Assembly: GCA_018262095.1 (NCBI GenBank)
Contig: JAGTRW010000012.1
Coordinates: 1-64,000 of the forward strand
DNA from: Pseudomonadota bacterium
Lineage (GTDB): Bacteria > Pseudomonadota > Gammaproteobacteria > Burkholderiales > Rhodocyclaceae
Direction of reading: 5' to 3'
Length of the DNA: 64,000 bases
Shown here: positions 1 through 8,978 of the stretch, in pieces
Layout of the letters: each line of letters begins with the position of its first letter
How positions within the stretch are numbered: position 1 is the stretch's first letter
Translations under genes and position numbers: made by a program
Notes under the pieces: generated by a model
Database searches by the model: none
Told to the model about the DNA's origin: nothing
What the model saw: the letters and a program-made list of their open reading frames with translations, nothing else

Positions 1-225
1 TTCGGACGACGGCTTGCGCCGGCCCGTCGCCGATCCGTCGAAGCGCATGAAGACGATGTCTGCAGGTTCCAGCGCGGCGTAGGCGATGCCGGTCGGCGTG
101 ATCAGGAAACCCGCTTCGCCGTTCTCCTCGGCGCGCACGCTGAGGTTGCCGGCAACGCCTTTATTGAGGCCGCAACTCATGGTTCGGCAGGCGGTGGCGA
201 TCAGTTTTTGGCGCAGTTCTGGCAT
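1..225 (-). CDS. Class II aldolase/adducin family protein, N-terminal part
   Basis: Seventy-five codons run from an ATG at 225, preceded by a GGAAAGG ribosome binding site, to the window edge; the rest of the gene lies outside. The visible part has the class II aldolase N-terminus: G-N-L-S-V-R at residues 26-31, T-P-T-G at 43-46 and P-S-S-E at 72-75. In L-fuculose-phosphate aldolase the Glu of this last motif is the catalytic base. The family includes FucA, RhaD, AraD and MtnB, zinc enzymes acting on small sugar phosphates in the cytoplasm. The substrate cannot be told from 75 residues. It reads in the same direction as the spoVR operon but about 200 bp beyond it. Confidence 0.85.
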   Translation of the reverse strand, partial: MPELRQKLIATACRTMSCGLNKGVAGNLSVRAEENGEAGFLITPTGIAYAALEPADIVFMRFDGSATGRRKPSSE

Positions 226-423
226 GTTGCCTTTCCTTGGAGAAAAATTAGCGCAACCCGACCGCGTCCGCGGCGCGGGCTGTTGGTGACTCCGAGCCCA
301 GGAGCGTGGTTATACTGGCCGCGAAGTTCTATTGATCGACCCCCTCGATGATGCCATTTCATCGGTCCGTTTGACAGGGGCTAAGAAGCCTCTGCCGATC
401 AGGAAATTTCCCAGGGACAGGCT

Positions 424-1947
424 TCAGTTGTTGCGGCGCCGGTCAGTTTTCTTCTCGCCAATGACGTTTATCGTGCCATCGGGTCTTTGCTCTTCGAGGC
501 GGACGCCAAATCCCCACAGTTGGGCCAGGTGTTCGAGCACGGTGTCGTACTGCGCGTCGAGTTTTTGCCGCTGGTGTGCGAAATGGCGCAGCGTCAGCGA
601 TCGGTCGCCGCGCAGGTCGACGTTCCAGACCTGGATGTTCGGTTCACGGCTGCCCAGATTGTATTGTTCGGCGAGTTGGCGGCGCAGCGTGCGGTAGCCC
701 TGGTCGTCGTGGATCGCATCGATCTGCAAGTGGCTGCGCGTATCGTCGTCGAGCGCCGAAAAGAAGCGGAATTCGCGCATCACCCGCGGCGAGAGGAACT
801 GGGCGACGAAGCTCTCGTCCTTGAAATTGCGCATCGCGAAGTCGAAGGTCTGGCGCCAGTCCGAGCCGGCGATATCCGGGAACCATTCGCGATCTTCAGC
901 GCTCGGCTGCTCGCAGATTCGCCGGATGTCGCGCCACATCGCAAAACCGAGCGCGTAGGGATTGACTCCCGAGTAATGGGGACTGTTGTAAGGCGGTTGA
1001 TAGACGACATTGGTGTGCGACTGTAGAAACTCGAGCATGAAACCGTCGGACAGGCCGCCTTGGTCGTAGAGCGTGTTGAGCAAGGTGTAGTGCCAGAAAC
1101 ACGCCCAGCCCTCGTTCATCAGCTGAGTCTGGCGTTGCGGGTGGAAATACTGGCCGATCTTGCGCACGATGCGGACCACCTCGCGTTGCCACGGCTCGAG
1201 CAGCGGTGCATTCTTCTCAACAAAATAGAGCACGTTCTCTTCCGGCTCCTCGGGAAATCGCGACTGCTCGCGACGGACCTCGGCGCTCGGGTGCGACGGC
1301 AGTGTTCGCCACAGGTCATTGACCTGCGCCTGCATGTACGCCTCGCGTTCCTTGAGGCGCAGCGTTTCCTTTTCGAGCGATTGTTTCGGCGACCGCTTGT
1401 AGCGATCGACGCCGACGTTGAGCAAGGCATGACAAGCGTCGAGAATTCGTTCTACCGCTTCGATGCCGTGCCGCTCTTCGCATTGGGCAATGTAGTTGCG
1501 GGCGAATACCAGGTAGTCGATGATCGCGTCGGCGCTGGTCCACTGCTTGAACAGGTGGTTGCCCTTGAAGAACGAATTGTGTCCATAGGCTGCGTGTGCG
1601 ATGACCAGCGCCTGCATCGGCAGCGTGTTCTCGTCCATCAGATAGGCGATGCACGGATTGGAGTTGATCACGATTTCGTAGGCCAGGCCCATCTGGCCCC
1701 GCTTGTAGCGATTTTCGGTGGACAGGAAATGCTTGCCGAACGACCAGTGGTGGTAATAGACCGGCATGCCGATCGAGGCATAGGCATCCATCATCTGCTC
1801 GGCGCTGATCACTTCGATCAGGTGCGGATAGCAGTCCAGTCCGTAGTCCTCTGCGATGCGACCGATCGCCGTATCGTATTCGGCGATCGCCTGGGGCGTC
1901 CACTCGGAGCCGGTGGGCAGGGTGGGGGGGAGCGCGATCGGGTTCAT
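424..1947 (-). CDS. spoVR: SpoVR family protein (YcgB-like)
   Basis: A 507-residue protein of the SpoVR/YcgB family, the usual length. The reading frame is open upstream to 2115, but the ATG at 1947 fits because AGGAG sits just before it and conserved sequence begins there. Typical segments are I-N-S-N-P-C-I-A-Y-L-M near residues 94-104 and Y-G-H-N-S-F-F-K-G-N-H near 121-131. The biochemical function is unknown; the family is named for a Bacillus spore cortex mutant but is widespread in non-sporulating bacteria. It is the last gene of a prkA-yeaH-spoVR operon, 10 bp after yeaH. In enterobacteria these three genes are linked to starvation and stationary phase, so a stress role is inferred. Confidence 0.93.
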   Translation of the reverse strand: MNPIALPPTLPTGSEWTPQAIAEYDTAIGRIAEDYGLDCYPHLIEVISAEQMMDAYASIGMPVYYHHWSFGKHFLSTENRYKRGQMGLAYEIVINSNPCIAYLMDENTLPMQALVIAHAAYGHNSFFKGNHLFKQWTSADAIIDYLVFARNYIAQCEERHGIEAVERILDACHALLNVGVDRYKRSPKQSLEKETLRLKEREAYMQAQVNDLWRTLPSHPSAEVRREQSRFPEEPEENVLYFVEKNAPLLEPWQREVVRIVRKIGQYFHPQRQTQLMNEGWACFWHYTLLNTLYDQGGLSDGFMLEFLQSHTNVVYQPPYNSPHYSGVNPYALGFAMWRDIRRICEQPSAEDREWFPDIAGSDWRQTFDFAMRNFKDESFVAQFLSPRVMREFRFFSALDDDTRSHLQIDAIHDDQGYRTLRRQLAEQYNLGSREPNIQVWNVDLRGDRSLTLRHFAHQRQKLDAQYDTVLEHLAQLWGFGVRLEEQRPDGTINVIGEKKTDRRRNN

Positions 1948-1957
1948 GCTCGCACTC

Positions 1958-3223
1958 CTAAGCTCGCCGCTTAAACAATTCGCGGAATACGGGGTAGATG
2001 TCGGCCAGCGTCGCGATGTGCTGCATGGCGAAGCGGCCGGCGTGGGTCGATTGCAATTGCTGATACTCGGCCCAAAGATTCTGCGGTGCACCTTCGGTAA
2101 TCTCGATGTAGGCAAAGTACTGGCATAGCGGAAGCAGCTGGCTGGCGAGCAATTCCCTGCAGCGCGGCGAGTCGTCGGTCCAGTTGTCGCCGTCGGACGC
2201 CTGCGCGCCGTAGATGTTCCACAGGCTGCTCGGGTAGCGTTGGCTGATGATCGACAGCATCAAGGTCAAGGCACTGGAAACGACCGTTCCGCCCGACTCG
2301 CGCGAGGTGAAGAAGTCGTCCTCATCGACCTCGGTAGCGACCGTGTGATGGCGGATGAAGACCACTTCGGTGTGTTCGTAGTTGCGGGTCAGGAACAGAT
2401 AGAGCAGCATGAAAAACCGCTTGGCGATGTTCTTCCGCCCTTCGTCCATCGAACCTGAAACGTCGAGCAGACAGAACATCACCGCCTGCGTGCTCGGTTG
2501 CGCGACGCGCACGCGGTTGTTGTAGCGCAGATCGAAGGGGTCGATGAACGGCAGCGAGTCGATTTTGGCGCGCAGTTTGCCGATTTCGCGCCGTACCTGC
2601 TCGACCTGAGGGTGGTCGTCAGCGAGCGTCTGGCGCAAGCCGTCGAGTTCCTGCTCGAGCGCGCGCAACTGCCCGGCGTAAGGGCCGCCAATGGCGATCC
2701 GCCGTCCCGCCGCGCCGCGCATCGTTCTGCCCAGATTGATATTGGTCGGCACGCCGGTTTGCGCATAGCCGGCGCGCACGCGGCGAAACTGCTCGGTACG
2801 GGCCAACTGCTGCTTGATCAGATTGGGCAGCGCCAATTCGTCGAAGAAGATATCGAGAAACTCGTCGCGCGTCAGCGTGAATACGAAATCGTCGAGGCCT
2901 GCACCGCTTTGGTTCGCCCGGCTTCCTGTTCCCTGGCCGCCTTCCGGCGGTCGCTCGAGCTGATCGCCGCTAATGAATCGATCGTTGCCTGGGCTGACGA
3001 TTTCACGCCGCCCTCCCGATCCGTGGGCGAACTGCGATTCGGCGATGTCATTGCCGGGAATCCCTATTTTTTCGCCGTTATCGACGTCGCGTATGCCGCG
3101 CTGGTCGATCGCGTCGGACACCGCCTTGCGGATCTGTCCTTTGAAGCGCCGGATGAACCGACTGCGATTGACCGAACTCTTGTTCTTGCTGTCGAAGCGG
3201 CGGTCTACGATGCGGACGGTCAT
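1958..3223 (-). CDS. yeaH: YeaH/DUF444 family protein with VWA-like domain
   Basis: A 421-residue DUF444 protein. The N-terminus is basic (M-T-V-R-I-V-D-R-R-F), followed by a Gly-rich linker around residues 45-110 and a coiled-coil-like stretch near 185-225. A von Willebrand A type metal-ion site, D-V-S-G-S-M-D, lies at residues 254-260. The ATG at 3223 follows a GGGAGAA ribosome binding site. The gene lies 34 bp downstream of prkA and 10 bp upstream of spoVR, all on one strand. Family members are thought to work with the PrkA kinase in stress adaptation, but the partner bound by the VWA-like domain is not known. Confidence 0.92.
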   Translation of the reverse strand: MTVRIVDRRFDSKNKSSVNRSRFIRRFKGQIRKAVSDAIDQRGIRDVDNGEKIGIPGNDIAESQFAHGSGGRREIVSPGNDRFISGDQLERPPEGGQGTGSRANQSGAGLDDFVFTLTRDEFLDIFFDELALPNLIKQQLARTEQFRRVRAGYAQTGVPTNINLGRTMRGAAGRRIAIGGPYAGQLRALEQELDGLRQTLADDHPQVEQVRREIGKLRAKIDSLPFIDPFDLRYNNRVRVAQPSTQAVMFCLLDVSGSMDEGRKNIAKRFFMLLYLFLTRNYEHTEVVFIRHHTVATEVDEDDFFTSRESGGTVVSSALTLMLSIISQRYPSSLWNIYGAQASDGDNWTDDSPRCRELLASQLLPLCQYFAYIEITEGAPQNLWAEYQQLQSTHAGRFAMQHIATLADIYPVFRELFKRRA

Positions 3224-3257
3224 CGGGTTCTCCCTGACTCTTCCTCTTTTTTTATGC

Positions 3258-5180
3258 TCAAGAGGATTTACGCACGCGCAGATACCATTCGCACAACAAG
3301 CGCACCTGCTTTTCCGTATAACCCTTGCTGACCATGCGCTCGACGAAGTCCCGATGCTTCTTGTGCTCCTCGCCGCTGGCCTTGGTGTTGAAGGAAATGA
3401 CCGGCAGCAGTTCTTCGGTATTGGAGAACATCTTCTTCTCGATGACCGCGCGCAGTTTTTCGTAGGAGGTCCAGCTCGGGTTGTGCCCCTCGTGCTTGGC
3501 GCGGGCGCGCAAAACGAAGTTGACGACTTCGTTGCGGAAATCCTTCGGGTTGGAAATTCCCGCCGGCTTCTCTATTTTTTCGAGTTCGTCGTTGAGTGCG
3601 CCGCGATCGAGCATTTCACCGGTGTTCGGGTCGCGGAATTCCTGATCCTGAATCCAGAAATCGGCATAGAGGACGTAGCGGTCGAAAATATTCTGTCCAT
3701 ACTCCGAATAGCTCTCGAGGTAGGCGGTCTGGATCTCCTTGCCGATAAACTCGGCGTAGCGCGGCGAGAGGTACTCCTTGATGTAGCGCAGATATTTTTC
3801 TTCGACCTCGGGAGGAAACTGCTCCTGCTCAATCTGCTGTTCGAGCACATACATCAGGTGCACCGGATTGGCGGCCACCTCGCGATGGTCGAAATTGAAG
3901 ACCCGCGACATGATCTTGAAAGCGAAGCGGGTCGATAGCCCGGTCATTCCCTCGTCGACGCCGGCAAAATCGCGGTACTCCTGATAGCTCTTGGCTTTCG
4001 GGTCGGTATCCTTGAGATTCTCGCCGTCATAGACCCGCATCTTCGAAAAGATGCTCGAGTTCTCCGGCTCCTTGAGCCTCGACAGTACGGAGAACTGCGC
4101 CATCATGCGCAAGGTGTCCGGTGCGCACGGCGCCTGGTCGAGCGAGGAATTGACCAGCAATTTCTCGTAGATGTGGATCTCGTCGGAAACGCGCAGCGAG
4201 TACGGCACCTTGACGATATAGATGCGGTCGAGGAAGGCTTCATTGTTGCGGTTGTTCTTGAACGACAGCCATTCGGCCTCGTTCGAGTGCGCCAGGATCA
4301 AACCATCGAAGGGAATCGCGCCGAATCCCTCGGTTCCCTTGTAGTTGCCTTCCTGAGTCGCGGTCAGCAGCGGGTGCAAGACCTTGATCGGCGCCTTGAA
4401 CATTTCGACGAACTCGAGCACGCCGCGGTTGGCCAGGCACAAACCTCCGGAATACGAATAGGCATCCGGGTCGTTCTGCGAAAAAGTCTCAAGCTTGCGG
4501 ATGTCGATCTTGCCGACCAGCGACGAGATGTCCTGATTGTTCTCGTCGCCGGGCTCGGTCTTCGATACGGCAAGTTGCGACAGCACCGAAGGATGGCGTT
4601 TGACGACGCGAAATTTAGTGATGTCGCCGCCGAATTCGTGCAGACGCTTGACCGCCCACGGGCTCATGATGGTCCCCAGGTAGCGGCGCGGGATGCCGTA
4701 GTCTTCTTCGAGCAGCGCGGCGTCTTCGTCGGGGTTGAAGAGGCCGAGCGGCGATTCATGCACCGGCGAACCCTGGATCGCGTAGAACGGCACTTTCTCG
4801 ATCAACGTCTTGAGTCGCTCGGCGAGCGACGACTTGCCGCCGCCGACCGGGCCGAGCAGGTAGAGAATCTGCTTCTTTTCTTCGAGTCCCTGCGCCGCAT
4901 GACGGAAGTACGAGACGATGTGTTCGATCACCTCTTCCATACCATAGAGGTCGCGGAAAGCCGGGTAACGTCTGAGCATCTTGTTGGCAAAAATGCGCGA
5001 CAGCCGCTGGTCGCTGCGCGTATCGACCAGCACCGGTTCGCCGATCGCCTCAAGCATTCGCTCGGCGACGCTGGCATAGGCCGAGCGCTCTTTCTTGCAC
5101 AGTTCGAGATACTCCTGAACCGTCATCTCCTCTTCTTGCGCCGCCGCGTAGCGGTTTTGATAGCGAGCAAAAATCGACAT
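3258..5180 (-). CDS. prkA: PrkA-type serine protein kinase
   Basis: A 640-residue protein, the normal length for PrkA (YeaG in E. coli). It has an N-terminal AAA-like region with a Walker A motif, G-P-V-G-G-G-K-S-S, at residues 110-118, and the C-terminal kinase-like domain typical of PrkA. The ATG at 5180 follows AGGAAAGG. It is the first gene of prkA-yeaH-spoVR. PrkA proteins are cytoplasmic serine kinases or AAA ATPases needed for adaptation to starvation; their substrates are poorly defined. The 94 bp upstream region separates it from fumC on the same strand and should hold the operon promoter, although I could not pick a convincing promoter there. Confidence 0.95.
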   Translation of the reverse strand: MSIFARYQNRYAAAQEEEMTVQEYLELCKKERSAYASVAERMLEAIGEPVLVDTRSDQRLSRIFANKMLRRYPAFRDLYGMEEVIEHIVSYFRHAAQGLEEKKQILYLLGPVGGGKSSLAERLKTLIEKVPFYAIQGSPVHESPLGLFNPDEDAALLEEDYGIPRRYLGTIMSPWAVKRLHEFGGDITKFRVVKRHPSVLSQLAVSKTEPGDENNQDISSLVGKIDIRKLETFSQNDPDAYSYSGGLCLANRGVLEFVEMFKAPIKVLHPLLTATQEGNYKGTEGFGAIPFDGLILAHSNEAEWLSFKNNRNNEAFLDRIYIVKVPYSLRVSDEIHIYEKLLVNSSLDQAPCAPDTLRMMAQFSVLSRLKEPENSSIFSKMRVYDGENLKDTDPKAKSYQEYRDFAGVDEGMTGLSTRFAFKIMSRVFNFDHREVAANPVHLMYVLEQQIEQEQFPPEVEEKYLRYIKEYLSPRYAEFIGKEIQTAYLESYSEYGQNIFDRYVLYADFWIQDQEFRDPNTGEMLDRGALNDELEKIEKPAGISNPKDFRNEVVNFVLRARAKHEGHNPSWTSYEKLRAVIEKKMFSNTEELLPVISFNTKASGEEHKKHRDFVERMVSKGYTEKQVRLLCEWYLRVRKSS

Positions 5181-5274
5181 TGCCTTTCCTCCTTCGGCTA
5201 GGACTTTAGTCGTATCTATTAGAGCGGCGTTTCGGGAAAAGGTTTGCAGTCGGGATGGCGCCGTCGCGGCACGA

Positions 5275-6684
5275 TCAGCGGCTGCGCTGGCCAGGGCCGG
5301 TGCCGATCATCTCGGCCGGCTTGACCCACGAGTCGAATTCCGACCCGGTGACATAGGCCAGCGCCAACGCCGCCGCGCGTAGAGTGCAGCGTTCGCGCTG
5401 CGCTTTCTTGGCGATTTCGGCGGCACGGTCATAGCCGAGGTGTGGCGTTAGTGCAGTGACCAGCATCAAGGATTGCTGCAAGAGCGCGTCGATGTGCTCG
5501 CGATCAGCCTCGATGCCGCGCACGCAATGCGCTTCGAAGCTGGCCATGCCGTCGGCGAGCAGGCGAATGCTCTGCAGTACGCCATTGGCCAACAACGGTT
5601 TGAAGACATTGAGTTCGAAGTTGCCGGAAGCGCCGGCGATCGCGATCGCCACGTCGTTGCCCATGACCTGGCAGGAAATCATCGTTAGCGCCTCGCACTG
5701 GGTCGGATTGACCTTCCCCGGCATGATCGAACTGCCCGGCTCATTTTCCGGAATCCTGATTTCACCGAGTCCGGCGCGCGGGCCCGAGGCCAACCAGCGG
5801 ACATCGTTGGCGATTTTCATGAGCGCGACCGCCAAGGTCTTGAGCGCGCCATGCACGGCGACCACGCCATCGTGCGCGGCCAGTGCCGCGAACTTGTTGG
5901 CGGCGCTCACCAGCGGCAACTCACAGCTGCGCGCCAGTTTGGCGGCGACGCGCGCGCCGAACTCGGGGTGGGTATTGAGCCCGGTGCCGACCGCCGTTCC
6001 GCCGATGGCCAATGGGTACAAGGACGCGAGCGTCGCCTCGACGAGCGACTCCGCGTGCTCAAGTTGGGCGACGTAGCCGGAAAATTCCTGCCCCAAGGTG
6101 AGCGGCGTGGCGTCCTGCAAATGGGTCCGACCGATTTTTACGATGTCGGCGAAAATTTCCACTTTCGCGGCGAAGCTGACGCGCAAGCTGGCCAATGAAG
6201 GCAACAGTGAGCGGCGAATGCCGCTGGCCGCAGCGAGATGCATGGCGGTTGGGAACACATCGTTGGACGATTGCCCGAGGTTGACGTCGTCGTTGGGGTG
6301 CACCAGACGATTCTCGCCGCGTTCGCCGCCAAGCAACTCAGAAGCTCGGTTGGCAAGAACCTCGTTGAGGTTCATATTGGTCTGGGTGCCGGAACCCGTC
6401 TGCCAGACCGACAGCGGAAATTCGTCGTCGTAGCGGCCAGACAGAATCTCGGCGGCCGCCGCGACGATGGCCTGCGCCTTGTCCTCGCGCAGCAGTCCCA
6501 GTTCGCAATTGACCTCGGCGCAGACGCGCTTGATCGCGGCGAGGGCATGCACGATCTCGAGCGGCATGCGCTCTATGGAAATCCTGAAGTGTTCGAGCGA
6601 TCGCTGGGTCTGCGCTCCCCACAACCGTTGCGCTGGAACCGCTATGGTTCCAAACGAATCTCGTTCAATTCGTTGGCTGTTCAT
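5275..6684 (-). CDS. fumC: Class II fumarate hydratase FumC
   Basis: A 469-residue class II fumarase that converts fumarate to L-malate in the TCA cycle without an iron-sulfur cluster. The ATG at 6684 lies inside the end of the DUF2789 gene. Visible signatures are G-S-G-T-Q-T-N-M-N at residues 98-106, H-L-Q-D-A-T-P at 188-194 (His188 in E. coli FumC numbering) and the family signature [11 protein letters not shown] at 317-327, which contains the catalytic Ser318. All active-site segments are present, so the enzyme should be active. A 20 bp overlap with the DUF2789 gene suggests translational coupling. A second, decayed copy of this gene pair lies at 31181-31562. Confidence 0.96.
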   Translation of the reverse strand: MNSQRIERDSFGTIAVPAQRLWGAQTQRSLEHFRISIERMPLEIVHALAAIKRVCAEVNCELGLLREDKAQAIVAAAAEILSGRYDDEFPLSVWQTGSGTQTNMNLNEVLANRASELLGGERGENRLVHPNDDVNLGQSSNDVFPTAMHLAAASGIRRSLLPSLASLRVSFAAKVEIFADIVKIGRTHLQDATPLTLGQEFSGYVAQLEHAESLVEATLASLYPLAIGGTAVGTGLNTHPEFGARVAAKLARSCELPLVSAANKFAALAAHDGVVAVHGALKTLAVALMKIANDVRWLASGPRAGLGEIRIPENEPGSSIMPGKVNPTQCEALTMISCQVMGNDVAIAIAGASGNFELNVFKPLLANGVLQSIRLLADGMASFEAHCVRGIEADREHIDALLQQSLMLVTALTPHLGYDRAAEIAKKAQRERCTLRAAALALAYVTGSEFDSWVKPAEMIGTGPGQRSR

Positions 6685-6910
6685 GCAAGCGGCTATTGAG
6701 TTCGTCGATGACGGCGGACCAATCCGCATCTTCGATGATTTCCTCCTTGAGAAAACATCGCTGCGAGTCGCTCCAGAATGGCGCACGATAAAGGGCGAGC
6801 TGATTGGCCAACGGGCCGTGGGTCCTGATGAATTCTTCAATTTCCGCAGGGGTGGCAGGCAGCCCAAGCTGGGCGAACAGATCGGCCATGCTGTGTTGCT
6901 GGGTATCCAT
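6665..6910 (-). CDS. DUF2789 family protein
   Basis: An 81-residue protein matching the DUF2789 family: a conserved L-F-A-Q-L-G-L-P near the N-terminus, a central A-P-F-W, then F-L-K-E-E-I and D-W-S-A-V-I-D-E-L near the end. A strong GAAGGAGG ribosome binding site precedes the ATG at 6910. The stop codon is 20 bp inside fumC, so the two are probably translated together. No function is established for the family. The second family member in this window (31181-31420) is also directly upstream of fumC sequence, which supports a link to fumarase expression or stability; that link is inference. Confidence 0.88.
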   Translation of the reverse strand: MDTQQHSMADLFAQLGLPATPAEIEEFIRTHGPLANQLALYRAPFWSDSQRCFLKEEIIEDADWSAVIDELNSRLHEQPTN

Positions 6911-7004
6911 CGCGCACCTCCTTCAGTCAACGGGCCACCGGACCCGGCGTTGGTTGAGATTGAAACGGACGACAACAGTTCCAGGGGTCGCTGCGCGGCG
7001 TCAA

Positions 7005-7355
7005 TCAAATGTCTGGGATGGCGTTCAGCGCGTCAATCTTTGCGGCACAGATGAAATCGTTTTCAGACAAACCGCCGATCGCGTGGGTCGAATAACTGAC
7101 CCGACATTGTCTGAAGCCGATTTCGAGGTCGGGGTGATGGTTTTCGCGGTGCGCGACCCAAGCCGTCGCGTTAACGAAAGCGATGGTTTCGTAGTAATTC
7201 TTGAACTGGAAGGTCTTGACCAGCGTTTGCGCCGACTGCTCCCAGCCTGGCAGTTCTTTGAGCAAACGTTCGATTTCTCGCTGCGCCAGCGGCGGAACAC
7301 CGCCTTCGCAGGGTTTGCAGCGCTGCTCGGCAAGCAGGCCAGGCGATGTGTTCAT
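7005..7355 (-). CDS. phhB: 4a-hydroxytetrahydrobiopterin dehydratase (PhhB)
   Basis: A 116-residue pterin-4a-carbinolamine dehydratase. It dehydrates 4a-hydroxytetrahydropterin, recycling the pterin cofactor of phenylalanine hydroxylase. The active-site segment [10 protein letters not shown] and the C-terminal T-H-A-I-G-G-L-S segment are both present. The start at 7355 is preferred over the in-frame ATG at 7361 because GGAGA lies about 8 bp before 7355 but only 2 bp before 7361. No phenylalanine hydroxylase gene is in the window. An alternative role as a transcription factor dimerization cofactor is known only in animals. Confidence 0.93.
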   Translation of the reverse strand: MNTSPGLLAEQRCKPCEGGVPPLAQREIERLLKELPGWEQSAQTLVKTFQFKNYYETIAFVNATAWVAHRENHHPDLEIGFRQCRVSYSTHAIGGLSENDFICAAKIDALNAIPDI

Positions 7356-7499
7356 GATCATTCTCCAATCAGCCCATGTCTGCGCGTTTGATTTCTCGAC
7401 GGAGCGAACGTTCGGCTGATTGGTTGAATTTGTCGATGGGTTCCCGCGTTGCAGCCTTTTTCGTCGCCAAATTCAAGAGCGGACGCTACCTCAAATCGC

Positions 7500-8978
7500 T
7501 TACAAGGCGCGCAGCTCAAACAGGTGGCACTGCCACGGCAGAAGATCGACGTACAGACCGACATAGCGCATTTCGCTGCCGTTGCGATCGTAGGATTGGT
7601 CCGACAGTTGATCCTTGAGCCGCCACTCTTTGCCGCGCAACTCATCCCAGGGGACGCTGATCTTGGCTTGAGCCGTTTGTGGCTGGTAATTGACGATGAT
7701 CAGATAGCGCTCGTCGCCATGGACCCAGCACCAGGCCAGAATGCCCTGACAGCTCTGGTTGTCGGGCCAGCCGTTGCGCTCGCAGAGGCGCCATTGACCC
7801 AGGTGAAAGACGTCGCGATCGATCGCTTTGAGCAGTCGCGCATAGAAGGCGGCGAGATCGTGATCGACCGGCTCGGCCGGGCGGCGGCCGAGAAAGACCG
7901 GCAGCCTTAGCTTGCGGCCCTCGAACTGTCCTTCGTGCAGCAGCTTGGCGCCGGGCAAGGTCAGCGTCGCCAGCGCCGCGGCGCGTTCCTTTCTCGGCGA
8001 GAAAACGGCGGCGGCGCGCGGTTCGTCGTGGTTCTCGATGAAACGGAGCATTTTCTGCTGGTAAGCCGAGTCAGCCAGCAGGTGCATGCGAACGCTCTCG
8101 GCGTCGCCGTGCTCAAGCCGATCATAGAGCTTCTTGTCATAGCAGTAATCGAAGCCCTGCTGCGTAAGTTCCCACTCAAGATCCCAGTAGGTTTCGGCGA
8201 TGAACTTGAATTCCCGGTGCTTTTCCTTGATCGCCGGGATCAATGCCTGCCAGTAATCGTCGGCCGGCTTGGCGCTCGCTCGCGATTCCCAGGTCCGTTC
8301 GAAAACCGCGTTCAGCATCAGCATCGCCATGTCGCAGCGGATGCCGTCGCACTGCGCGGCGATTTCCGCGAGCGTTTCGAATACCGCCTGGCGCAGCCCC
8401 GGCGCAAAGGCATCGAGCTGCAGCACGTCGGGCCACGCCGGAAAGAATGGGTCGCGGCCGCAGGCAAACACTGCGCCTTCTGCTTCGATGAACGACGCCG
8501 GATGGTTTGTCGCATCGTCGGCGTTGCCCTTGACGAAGTACTCGGGATGCGTGCTCACCCAGGGGTGGTCGGGCGCCACGTGGTTGGGAACGAAATCGAG
8601 GATCAGCCGCAAGCCGCGCTCGCCGAGCCGGCTGCGTGCGATGGCCAGTCCGGCCGGCCCGCCAAGCTGTCGGTCGACGACGTAGCGGCGCACGCAGTAC
8701 GGCGAGCCGACATTATCCGGCGCCGCAAAGTCGGGCAGCGCTCGCCTGAAGTCGTCGATCAAGCCCTTGTTGCGCATGGCAATCGCGATCCCGGCCGGGC
8801 TGCGTTCCCACACCCCCATCAACCAGACGGCGTCGAAGCCAAGGGCGGCGATCGCTTCCCACTCCGCTTCGGGAACGGTGGCGAGCGTCAGCGCTTGGCG
8901 GTGTTTCTGGGCGAGCTCCCGCAGCCACACCCAGGTGTTGATCTCGTAGATCAGCGGATGCGACGGCCACGCATTCAT
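7500..8978 (-). CDS. GH13 alpha-amylase family glycosidase
   Basis: A 492-residue TIM-barrel glycosidase of family GH13. The catalytic triad is readable: nucleophile Asp216 in G-I-R-C-D-M-A, acid/base Glu262 in F-I-A-E-T-Y-W, and Asp318 in F-I-E-N-H-D-E-P. The beta-3 segment L-I-L-D-F-V-P-N-H-V (126-135) is also conserved. No signal peptide is seen, so it should act in the cytoplasm on alpha-glucans or related sugars; the exact substrate cannot be told. Its ATG at 8978 overlaps the stop of the upstream GH63-like gene by 4 bp (ATGA), indicating translational coupling and a shared pathway. Confidence 0.9.
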   Translation of the reverse strand: MNAWPSHPLIYEINTWVWLRELAQKHRQALTLATVPEAEWEAIAALGFDAVWLMGVWERSPAGIAIAMRNKGLIDDFRRALPDFAAPDNVGSPYCVRRYVVDRQLGGPAGLAIARSRLGERGLRLILDFVPNHVAPDHPWVSTHPEYFVKGNADDATNHPASFIEAEGAVFACGRDPFFPAWPDVLQLDAFAPGLRQAVFETLAEIAAQCDGIRCDMAMLMLNAVFERTWESRASAKPADDYWQALIPAIKEKHREFKFIAETYWDLEWELTQQGFDYCYDKKLYDRLEHGDAESVRMHLLADSAYQQKMLRFIENHDEPRAAAVFSPRKERAAALATLTLPGAKLLHEGQFEGRKLRLPVFLGRRPAEPVDHDLAAFYARLLKAIDRDVFHLGQWRLCERNGWPDNQSCQGILAWCWVHGDERYLIIVNYQPQTAQAKISVPWDELRGKEWRLKDQLSDQSYDRNGSEMRYVGLYVDLLPWQCHLFELRAL

